A DNA stretch of 64,000 bases, from the NCBI RefSeq assembly GCF_026810505.1, contig NZ_CP101750.1, positions 7,986,515 to 8,050,514 on the forward strand. The letters are read 5' to 3'. A program made the translations under genes and the position numbers. The notes under the pieces were generated by a model. It was not told the DNA's origin. It did not search any database and worked only from the letters and a program-made list of their open reading frames with translations. How positions within the stretch are numbered: the stretch's first letter is position 1; each line of letters opens with the position of its first letter. Positions 21,648-28,970 of the stretch are shown one piece after another. Origin of the DNA: Streptomyces sp. Je 1-369. GTDB taxonomy: Bacteria; Actinomycetota; Actinomycetes; Streptomycetales; Streptomycetaceae.

Positions 21648-23162
21648 TCATGCGCCGGACTTCGCGGGGTCCGTCGCCATGGCGCGCAGCAGGTTCTCCT
21701 CCGTCACCGCGGTGCCGGTGAGTTCCGCGACGGCCGTGCCGTCCTTGAGTACGATCACCCGGTCCGAGCCCTCCAGCAGCTCCTCCATGTCCGAGGAGAT
21801 GAGGAGCACGCCGAGGCCGTCCGCCGCCAACTCGTCGACGAGTGCCTGCACTTCGGCCTTGGCGCCGATGTCGATGCCGCGGGTGGGCTCGTCGAGCAGC
21901 AGGACCTTGGGGTGCATCGCGAGCCAGCGGGCGAGCAGTACCTTCTGCTGGTTGCCGCCGGAGAGCTCGCCGACCTTCTGGTGCGGGCCGGACGCCTTGA
22001 TGCGCAGGCGGTCGATGAAGGTGTCGACGACGTCGTCGATGCTCCGTTCGTTGACCAGGCCGAGGCGGGAGAGGCGGGGGAGCGCGGCCAGGGCGATGTT
22101 GTCGCGGACCGAGAGGCCGGGGACGATGCCCTCCGCCTTGCGGTCCTCGGGGAGCAGGCTGATGCCGGCGCGGATGGCGGCGGGCGTGGAGCCCGTACGG
22201 ATGCGGGTGCCGCCGATCGCGACCGTCCCGGAGTCGGTCGGCAGCGCCCCGGCGATGGCCTTCGCCGTCTCGCTGCGGCCCGAGCCGAGCAGCCCGCCGA
22301 GCCCCACCACCTCCCCGGGCCTGATGGTGACCGATACCCCGTGCAGCCGGTGGCGAGCGGTCAACTCCTCCGCACGCAAAACGGGTTCGGTGGTCGCCTC
22401 GTGCGCGCCCGTGAACTGGGTGAGGCCCTCTTCCCGTACGTCCTGGATCTCGCGGCCCAGCATCAGCGCGACGAGCCGCAGCCGGTCGAGCTCCGCGAGC
22501 GGGCCGGTGTGCACCACCTTGCCGTCGCGCAGCACGGTGACGGCGTCGCACACCTCGTACAGCTCGTCGAGGCGGTGGCTGACGTAGATCACCGCGATGC
22601 CGCGCTCCCGGAGCATGCGGATCACGCCGAACAGGGTCTGCACCTCGCGCGGTTCGAGGGACGACGTCGGCTCGTCCATCACGACGACACGCGCGTCGAC
22701 CGAGACCGCGCGGGCCAGCGCCACCATCTGCTGTGCGCCCAGGCCGAGTTCACGCAGCGGTCGGCGCACGTCGACGCGGACGCCGAGGCCCCGCAGCGCC
22801 TCCTCGGCCTCGCGGTGCATCCGGCCGAAGTCGATGAGACCGAGGCGGCCGCGGGGCTCGCGGCCGAGGAACAGGTTGCGGGCCACGCTCATCAGGGGGA
22901 CGAGGTTGACCTCCTGGTAGATGGTGGAGATGCCCGCGTGCTGCGCTTCGAGCGGGGTGGCGAAGCGCACCGGGCGGCCGTCGTACGTCACCTCGCCCGC
23001 GTCCGGCGCGTACACGCCCGTCAGGACCTTGATGAGCGTGGACTTGCCCGCGCCGTTCTCGCCGATCAGCGCGTGCACCTCGCCCGCGCGCGCGGTGAAG
23101 TCGACCCCGTCCAGGGCACGTACGCCCGGGAAGGACTTGCACAGGCCGGACACCGAGAGCAT
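21648..23162 (-). CDS. sugar ABC transporter ATPase with two nucleotide-binding domains, YtfR-like
   Basis: Cytoplasmic energising subunit of 504 residues with two fused ATPase domains. Domain one has Walker A GENGAGKST, signature LGLGAQQMVALARAV and Walker B VVVMDEPTSSL. Domain two has the usual degenerate Walker A (GLLGSGRSETAK), signature LSGGNQQKVLLARWL and Walker B LLLDEPTRGIDIG. This architecture is that of RbsA/MglA/YtfR. The start lies one base after the stop of the binding-protein gene, so translation is tightly linked. Confidence 0.92.
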   Translation of the reverse strand: MLSVSGLCKSFPGVRALDGVDFTARAGEVHALIGENGAGKSTLIKVLTGVYAPDAGEVTYDGRPVRFATPLEAQHAGISTIYQEVNLVPLMSVARNLFLGREPRGRLGLIDFGRMHREAEEALRGLGVRVDVRRPLRELGLGAQQMVALARAVSVDARVVVMDEPTSSLEPREVQTLFGVIRMLRERGIAVIYVSHRLDELYEVCDAVTVLRDGKVVHTGPLAELDRLRLVALMLGREIQDVREEGLTQFTGAHEATTEPVLRAEELTARHRLHGVSVTIRPGEVVGLGGLLGSGRSETAKAIAGALPTDSGTVAIGGTRIRTGSTPAAIRAGISLLPEDRKAEGIVPGLSVRDNIALAALPRLSRLGLVNERSIDDVVDTFIDRLRIKASGPHQKVGELSGGNQQKVLLARWLAMHPKVLLLDEPTRGIDIGAKAEVQALVDELAADGLGVLLISSDMEELLEGSDRVIVLKDGTAVAELTGTAVTEENLLRAMATDPAKSGA

Positions 23163-23163
23163 G

Positions 23164-24267
23164 TCAGTAGGCCTTGTTGAGGTCGGCCTTGGCGTTGTCC
23201 TTGGTGTAGGCGCTGTCCTTGATAACGATGTCTTGAGACACCTTCTCGCCCTTGGTGAACGCGTCCAGCGTCTTGAAGGCGAGCGGTCCGAAGCGGGGGT
23301 TGGACTCGATGACGCCGTCGATCCAGCCGTCGACGATGCCGCGCACCGCGCCCTTCGTCCCGTCGATCGTCACGATCTTCACGTCGCCGGCCTTCTTGCC
23401 CGCGCCCTTGAGGGCGTTCACGGCACCCAGGCCCATCTCGTCGTTCTCGGCGTAGATCCCGGTGATGTCGGGCTTGGACTGGATCAGCTGCTCGGTGACC
23501 TGCTGGCCCTTCTCCCGCGCGAACTCGCCGGTCTGCTTGAAGACGACCTTGAGGCCCGGGGCCTTCTCCGCGATCCGGTCCTGGAAGCCCTTGGTGCGCT
23601 CGGTGGTCACGTTGTTGCCCGCGGCGCCGAGCAGGACAGCGATCTTCCCCTTGCCGCCGGTCGTCTCGATCATCCGGTCCGCGGCGCGTCTGCCCTGCTC
23701 GACGAAGTCGGAGCCGATGAAGCTCACGTAGTCCTTGCAGGCCGTCGCGTTGATCTTGCGGTCGATGGTGACGATCGGGATGTGCTTGGCGCCCGCGGCG
23801 CGCAACACCGGCTCCCAGCCGTCGGAGTTGAGCGGTGCGATGACGAGCAGGTCGGCGCCCTTGGCGATCAGGTCCTGGACGTCGCTGATCTGCTTGGAGA
23901 ACTGCGACTGGGCGTTGGCGGTGAGCAGCTTGACGCCGCGCTTCTCGGCCTCGGCCTTGATGGAGGCCGTCTCCGCGATACGGAACGGGTTGGCCTCCTT
24001 CTCGGACTGCGAGAAGCCGACGGTGGCGTGCTTCAGGTCCAGTTTCTCGCCGCCGTACGCGCCGATCGCGCAGGTCCTGCCACCGGCGTCGCCGTCCGAC
24101 GCGACCTCCTGCCCGGCGTCGGCCTGGTCCTGCGACGCGGCACTGTCGCCGCCGGATTCGTCGTCCTCGGACTTCGCGCATCCGGCGGCGAACAGGAGAC
24201 TCGCGGCGAGACCGGTGGCGACGAGGGTCCTCGCGGAGGTACGGCGGAGAAGAGTGGTCGGCTTCAT
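23164..24267 (-). CDS. sugar-binding lipoprotein, YtfQ-like
   Basis: Extracytoplasmic ligand-binding protein of 367 residues, first gene of the operon. A lipoprotein signal (LLFAAGC, Cys about residue 30) is followed by an acidic linker and the two-lobed periplasmic-binding fold. VGFSQSEKEANPFRIAETAS and VIAPLNSDGWEPVL match the pattern of YtfQ, the E. coli galactofuranose-binding protein, better than RbsB. The start at 24267 lies behind GGGGAT. Upstream is a TTTACA/TGTAAA inverted repeat, and the adjacent LacI gene is transcribed toward it. Confidence 0.88.
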   Translation of the reverse strand: MKPTTLLRRTSARTLVATGLAASLLFAAGCAKSEDDESGGDSAASQDQADAGQEVASDGDAGGRTCAIGAYGGEKLDLKHATVGFSQSEKEANPFRIAETASIKAEAEKRGVKLLTANAQSQFSKQISDVQDLIAKGADLLVIAPLNSDGWEPVLRAAGAKHIPIVTIDRKINATACKDYVSFIGSDFVEQGRRAADRMIETTGGKGKIAVLLGAAGNNVTTERTKGFQDRIAEKAPGLKVVFKQTGEFAREKGQQVTEQLIQSKPDITGIYAENDEMGLGAVNALKGAGKKAGDVKIVTIDGTKGAVRGIVDGWIDGVIESNPRFGPLAFKTLDAFTKGEKVSQDIVIKDSAYTKDNAKADLNKAY

Positions 24268-24353
24268 CGGATCCCCAAACGGCACGGCCCCGGCACTGAG
24301 AGCGCTCACGGGAGAGACGGCACTTGCGGTCAACTCGGCGGTACGGGGAGCTT

Positions 24354-24380
24354 TTTACATCGTTGAAAGGACGCTGTAAA
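24354..24380. promoter_or_regulatory. inverted repeat at the promoter of the YtfQ-like operon
   Basis: TTTACA (24354-24359) and TGTAAA (24375-24380) flank a 15-bp centre that contains CGTTG, a word also found in the repeats before the GH2 gene. It is a candidate site for the LacI regulator. Confidence 0.45.
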
Positions 24381-24434
24381 CCCTCCGCGCACTCTTCGCG
24401 GGGACGCCGGGCACCCGGATCGCGCGGGCGGCGT

Positions 24435-25448
24435 TCAGCGTCGGCCCAGCGTGCTCTCCCGCTCCACCAGTCGGAAGTCGGCGACCAGTTCACGTCCGCC
24501 GGTCCGTTCCGGATGAGCCAGTTTGGGCAACAGCGACTCGACCGCGAGACGCGCGATGGCCTGCTTGTCCGGCGCCACCGTGGTCAGCGTGACGGCTCCG
24601 AACTGCCCTTCCGCGATGTCGTCGAAACCCACCACCGCAACGTCCCACGGCACGCGCAGGCCACGCTCGTGCAGCACCCGCATCGCGCCGATCGCCACCA
24701 GGTCGTTGTACGCGAACACCGCGTCGGGCCGCACCCCCGCGTCCAGCATCCGCGCCATGGCCTTCGCCCCGTCCCACCGGTCCCAGCCGCCGACCGGGCC
24801 CACCAGGCTCTCCGGCGCGGCGATCCCCGCCGCCGTCAGCTCCTCGCGCCAGCCCTGGAGCCGCAGGTGGGCGGGGCGGTTCGCGGAGTCCGTACGGGCG
24901 CCCAGGTAGGCGATCGAAGTGCGGCCGCGCCCGATGAGGTGACGTACCGCGGTACGGCTCGCGGCGATGTTGTCGATGGCGATGTGGTCGTAGTCCAGGT
25001 CGTAGCTCCGCTCCCCGAGCAGCACCAGCGGCACGTCGTCCTCGCGGGCCCGCAGGTCCTCCGCCTCCAGTTCCAGCGGGCTGAGGATGAGACCGTCGAT
25101 CACCCGGGCCCGGAAACCCTGACTGACCAGGACCTCCTGCTCACGGTCGCCGCGGGTGTGGTCGAGCAGCACCGTGAAGTCGTGCTCGGCCGCCGCGTCG
25201 ATGACGGCGCCCGCGAGCTCGGCGAAGTACGGGTTGCCCAGCTCGGGGACGGCGAGCGCGATGATCCCGGTGCGGCCCTTGCGCAGGTGACGTGCCGTCA
25301 GGTTGGGTCGGTATCCGAGCTCGTCGATGGCTTCCTGGACGCGGGCCCGCATCGCCGGGGCGACGTGCTGATACTTGTTCACCACGTTCGAGACGGTCTT
25401 GATCGAGACGCCCGCGTGCTCCGCGACGTCCTTGAGGCTAACCCGCAC
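24435..25448 (-). CDS. LacI-family regulator of the adjacent sugar locus
   Basis: Repressor of 337 residues. The N-terminal helix-turn-helix (SLKDVAEHAGVSIKTVSNVV) and hinge (PNLTARHLRKGRTGIIALAV) precede a sugar-binding core of the periplasmic-binding-protein type. It sits between the importer operon and the divergent PA14-GH2 gene, so it probably controls both in response to the imported sugar. Confidence 0.92.
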   Translation of the reverse strand: MRVSLKDVAEHAGVSIKTVSNVVNKYQHVAPAMRARVQEAIDELGYRPNLTARHLRKGRTGIIALAVPELGNPYFAELAGAVIDAAAEHDFTVLLDHTRGDREQEVLVSQGFRARVIDGLILSPLELEAEDLRAREDDVPLVLLGERSYDLDYDHIAIDNIAASRTAVRHLIGRGRTSIAYLGARTDSANRPAHLRLQGWREELTAAGIAAPESLVGPVGGWDRWDGAKAMARMLDAGVRPDAVFAYNDLVAIGAMRVLHERGLRVPWDVAVVGFDDIAEGQFGAVTLTTVAPDKQAIARLAVESLLPKLAHPERTGGRELVADFRLVERESTLGRR

Positions 25449-25554
25449 TGGATCTCCCTGCGTCGGTGGCCGCCCCGGCCCGCCGGGGCGTTTGTCGTGA
25501 CCCTGGACAGCGCGCCGGAACGCGTGCTGTCATGCCAACTGTCGTTCCTTCCAA

Positions 25555-25575
25555 CGTTGTACAGACTCGTTGTAC
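25555..25575. promoter_or_regulatory. repeated CGTTGTAC boxes before the GH2 gene
   Basis: CGTTGTAC occurs at 25555-25562 and again at 25568-25575, a 13-bp period, 46-66 bp before the GH2 start. Candidate operator for the neighbouring LacI protein. Confidence 0.45.
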
Positions 25576-25620
25576 CGACTGCAGCGACAAGCCGCCACCC
25601 TTCCTCACCAAGGAGGATCC

Positions 25621-28251
25621 GTGCGCCTCAGACGACATCCCGGACGCCCCGCACACCTGGGCCGACACCTCGCCCTGCTGCTCGCGGGCGCCCTCGGCAT
25701 CGCGGGACTCACCGCGGTCCCCGCCGCGACCGCCGCCGACGACCCCGTCGAGATCCAGGGCCTCAAGGGCGAGTACTTCACCCAGTCCGCCCCGGGCGCC
25801 TTCGACTTCGACAAGCTCAAGGCCACCGGCCTCGACCCCGACATCGACTTCGGCAACCTCGAATCCCGCCTCAAGTCCACCACCGGACAGACCGACGACG
25901 TCAGCGTCCGCTGGACCGGCCGGATCGTGCCCGAGAAGACCGGCGCCACCACCTTCTCGATGATCGGCGACAACGGCTTCCGCCTCTGGGTGGACGGCAG
26001 GATCGCCATCGACCACTGGCAGGACGACTGGGACAAGGAACAGAGCTCGAAGCCCGTCGAGTTGACGGCGGGCAAGGCCTACGACATCAAGGTCGAGTAC
26101 TTCGAGCACTACGGCGGTTCCAACCTCCGCCTGAAGTGGACCCCGCCGGGCGGCGAGAAGAAGGCCGTCCCGCGCACCGCGCTGCGCATCCCCGCGGACT
26201 TCGACTACGACGGCGCCGTCAACGCCACCGTCCTCAAGGACGGCCGCAGCCTGAAACTCGACTTCGCCCAGAAGCTCGCCACCCCGCCCGCAGGCCTCAC
26301 CGACCACCTCGACGCCGTCATCGGCGGCGCCAAGTGGCCCCTCGGCACGGTCAGGACCGACCCCGCCGACGAGCGCAGCCTCCTCGTCGGCCTGAAGGAA
26401 CCCGTAGTCGGCAACAAGGCGGGCGACGCCCCTGGTCTCGCCGACATCCGCTACGACGGAAAGGGCGGCCTGAACGGCAAGGACGGGGACGCCGTAGGCC
26501 AGTTCTGGACCAGCGGCCCCAACCACTCCGAGCATCAGCTGCGCACCAAGTGGGCCGACGACGTCACCCCGGGCAACGCCCACCGTGAGTACCCCCGGCC
26601 GCAGTTGAAGCGCAAGGACTGGCAGAACCTCAACGGCTCCTGGCAGTTCGCCGCCGCCGAAGCGGGCGAGAAGCCCCCGGTCGGCAAGAACCTCAAGGAG
26701 AAGATCCTCGTCCCCTACCCGGTGGAGTCCCAGCTCTCCGGCATCGAGCGGCACGAGGACCGCATGTGGTACCGCCGGACCTTCACCGTCCCCAAGAACT
26801 GGCGGATCGGCGACGGCAAGCGGCTCAACCTCAACTTCGGCGCCGTCGACTGGCAGTCCGAGGTGTACGTCAACGGCCGCAAGGTCACCGAACACAAGGG
26901 CGGCTACGACAAGTTCACCGCCGACGTCACCGACGCGCTGAAGCCCGGACGCACCCAGGAACTCATCGTCGGCGTCTACGACCCGACCGACGCCGACAAC
27001 GGCGCGAACCCGCCCGTCGGCAAGCAGCGACTGGACCCCAGCGGCATCTGGTACACCCCGTCGTCCGGCATCTGGCAGACCGTGTGGATGGAGCCGGTGG
27101 CCGCCGACCACGCCGACTCCCTCAAGATCACCCCGGACGTCGAGAGCAAACAGGTCACCGTCGAGACGCGGGGCGTGCGCGACGGCGTGCCGGTCACGGC
27201 GGCCGCGTACGAGGGCAGGAAGAAGGTCGCCGAGCTCAGCGGACGCACCGGGAAGCCGCTCAAGCTGAAGATCGCCGACCCCCGCCTGTGGTCGCCGGAC
27301 GACCCGTTCCTCTACGACCTCCAGGTACGCGTCGGCAGCGACCGCGTCACCGGCTACTTCGGCATGCGGTCCATCGCCGTGGAGAAGGTGAACGGCACCC
27401 CGCGCACCGTCCTCAACGGCAAGCCCGTCTTCCTCATGGCCACGCTCGACCAGGGCTTCTGGCCGGACGGCCTGCACACCGCACCCAGCGACGAGGCCCT
27501 CGCGTACGACCTCAGGATGCACAAGGAAATGGGCTTCAACTCGGTCCGCAAGCACATCAAGGTCGAACCCGACCGCTGGTTCTACTGGGCCGACAAGCTG
27601 GGTCTCCTCGTCTGGCAGGACATGCCGTCGATGGAGGCGGGACGCACGCCGGACACGGCCGCCCGCGCCCAGTACGAGCGCGAGATGAAGCAGATGATCG
27701 ACGAGCACGCGAGCAGTCCGTCGATCGTCATGTGGGTGACCTTCAACGAGGGCTGGGGCCAGTACGACATCGGCCGCATCGCCGAGCAGGCCAAGGCCTG
27801 GGACCCGACGCGGCTGGTCAACAACATGTCGGGGCTCAACCTGGGGGCCGACGGAGGCACCGGCGACATCATGGACGAGCACGGCTACCCGAGCCCCGCC
27901 ATCCCGCCGCGCCCCGACGGCAAGCGGGCCCTGGTGGTCGGCGAGTACGGCGGCCTCGGACTCGCGGTGCCCGGCCACGCCTGGTCCGTCCAGCAGAGCT
28001 ACGTCGACGTGGACCCGGCGACGTACACGGACGACTACATCGCCAAACTCGGCGAAGTCCGCGCCCTCGCCTGCAAGGGAAACAACGGCGCGGTCTACAC
28101 CCAGATCACCGATGTGGAAGGCGAGTTGAACGGACTGCTCACCTATGACCGCAAGGTCGTCAAGCCGGACGTGCAGCGGGTGAAGGCGGCGCACGAAGCG
28201 CTGATCCGCGACGCGTCGCGGGCCACGGTGGAGGGCTGCACGAACTCCTGA
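25621..28251 (+). CDS. secreted GH2 glycosidase with PA14 domain
   Basis: Extracellular glycoside hydrolase of 876 residues. A signal peptide (about 1-39, ending PAATAA) is followed by a PA14 carbohydrate-binding domain (about 43-190), a short linker domain, the GH2 sugar-binding and Ig-like domains (about 315-590) and the catalytic barrel. The acid/base is Glu710 in TFNEGWGQYD and the probable nucleophile Glu775 in VVGEYGGLG. The GTG at 25621 lies four bases after AAGGAGG. GH2 covers beta-galactosidases, mannosidases, glucuronidases and, in Streptomyces, beta-D-galactofuranosidases; the neighbouring YtfQ-like importer favours galactofuranoside, but this is inference. Confidence 0.88.
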   Translation: MRLRRHPGRPAHLGRHLALLLAGALGIAGLTAVPAATAADDPVEIQGLKGEYFTQSAPGAFDFDKLKATGLDPDIDFGNLESRLKSTTGQTDDVSVRWTGRIVPEKTGATTFSMIGDNGFRLWVDGRIAIDHWQDDWDKEQSSKPVELTAGKAYDIKVEYFEHYGGSNLRLKWTPPGGEKKAVPRTALRIPADFDYDGAVNATVLKDGRSLKLDFAQKLATPPAGLTDHLDAVIGGAKWPLGTVRTDPADERSLLVGLKEPVVGNKAGDAPGLADIRYDGKGGLNGKDGDAVGQFWTSGPNHSEHQLRTKWADDVTPGNAHREYPRPQLKRKDWQNLNGSWQFAAAEAGEKPPVGKNLKEKILVPYPVESQLSGIERHEDRMWYRRTFTVPKNWRIGDGKRLNLNFGAVDWQSEVYVNGRKVTEHKGGYDKFTADVTDALKPGRTQELIVGVYDPTDADNGANPPVGKQRLDPSGIWYTPSSGIWQTVWMEPVAADHADSLKITPDVESKQVTVETRGVRDGVPVTAAAYEGRKKVAELSGRTGKPLKLKIADPRLWSPDDPFLYDLQVRVGSDRVTGYFGMRSIAVEKVNGTPRTVLNGKPVFLMATLDQGFWPDGLHTAPSDEALAYDLRMHKEMGFNSVRKHIKVEPDRWFYWADKLGLLVWQDMPSMEAGRTPDTAARAQYEREMKQMIDEHASSPSIVMWVTFNEGWGQYDIGRIAEQAKAWDPTRLVNNMSGLNLGADGGTGDIMDEHGYPSPAIPPRPDGKRALVVGEYGGLGLAVPGHAWSVQQSYVDVDPATYTDDYIAKLGEVRALACKGNNGAVYTQITDVEGELNGLLTYDRKVVKPDVQRVKAAHEALIRDASRATVEGCTNS

Positions 28252-28257
28252 GCCCGG

Positions 28258-28296
28258 GGTCTCCGGCCCGCCCGCCGAGAGGGCGGGCCGGAGACC
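28258..28296 (+). terminator. strong hairpin terminator after the GH2 gene
   Basis: A perfect 16-bp stem (28258-28273 with 28281-28296) and 7-base loop begin seven bases after the stop codon. Confidence 0.85.
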
Positions 28297-28345
28297 GGGG
28301 CCCGCACGGCAAGATGGGGGGGCAGACGAGAGGAATGAGGCACCC

Positions 28346-28969
28346 ATGGCGCCGTACGACGTCAAGCGCGAGCGGAAAGAGTGCTACGCGCCCAAGAACA
28401 CGGCTTGGGCGATCGTGGACGTGCCCGAGCAGCAGTTCATCGCCCTCGACGGCGCGGGAGACCCCAACACGGCGCCCGCCTACACCGAAGCGGTCGCGGC
28501 CCTCTACGCGGTCGCCTACACCCTCAAGTTCGCGGCCAAGCGCACGGCGGGCGGCGACTTCGTCGTCGCCCCGCTGGAAGGGCTGTGGTGGGCGGACACG
28601 CCCGAGGCCTTCACCAGCGGCGCCAAGGACACCTGGAGCTGGACGATGCTCATCGGCATGCCGTCCTGGATCACCAAGGAGATGATCGAGGACGCCGGAC
28701 AGGCCGCTCTGGTCAAGAAGAAGCTCCCCGCGATCTCCCGGGTCCGGCACCTCACCCTTCACGAGGGCCGCAGTGCCCAAGTGCTGCACATCGGCTCCTA
28801 CGACGACGAGGCGCCCGTGCTGCACGAACTCCACCACACCTACCTCGCCGCCCAGCGCCTGCGGCCCACGGGGCTGCACCACGAGATCTACCTCAGTGAC
28901 CCGCGCAGGACCGCCCCCGAGAAGCTGAGGACCGTCCTGCGTCAGCCGGTCGAGAGCGTCGACCCGTAG
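28346..28969 (+). CDS. GyrI-like small-molecule-binding domain protein
   Basis: A 207-residue cytoplasmic protein consisting almost entirely of one GyrI-like domain. The start MAPYDVKRERKECYAPKNTA and the paired motifs FIALDGAGDPNTAPAYTEAV and HEGRSAQVLHIGSYDDEAPV are typical of stand-alone GyrI-like proteins in Actinobacteria. Such proteins bind or hydrolyse small toxic compounds. There is no DNA-binding domain. It has its own promoter region and ends one base from the converging peptide-export gene. Confidence 0.85.
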   Translation: MAPYDVKRERKECYAPKNTAWAIVDVPEQQFIALDGAGDPNTAPAYTEAVAALYAVAYTLKFAAKRTAGGDFVVAPLEGLWWADTPEAFTSGAKDTWSWTMLIGMPSWITKEMIEDAGQAALVKKKLPAISRVRHLTLHEGRSAQVLHIGSYDDEAPVLHELHHTYLAAQRLRPTGLHHEIYLSDPRRTAPEKLRTVLRQPVESVDP

Positions 28970-28970
28970 C

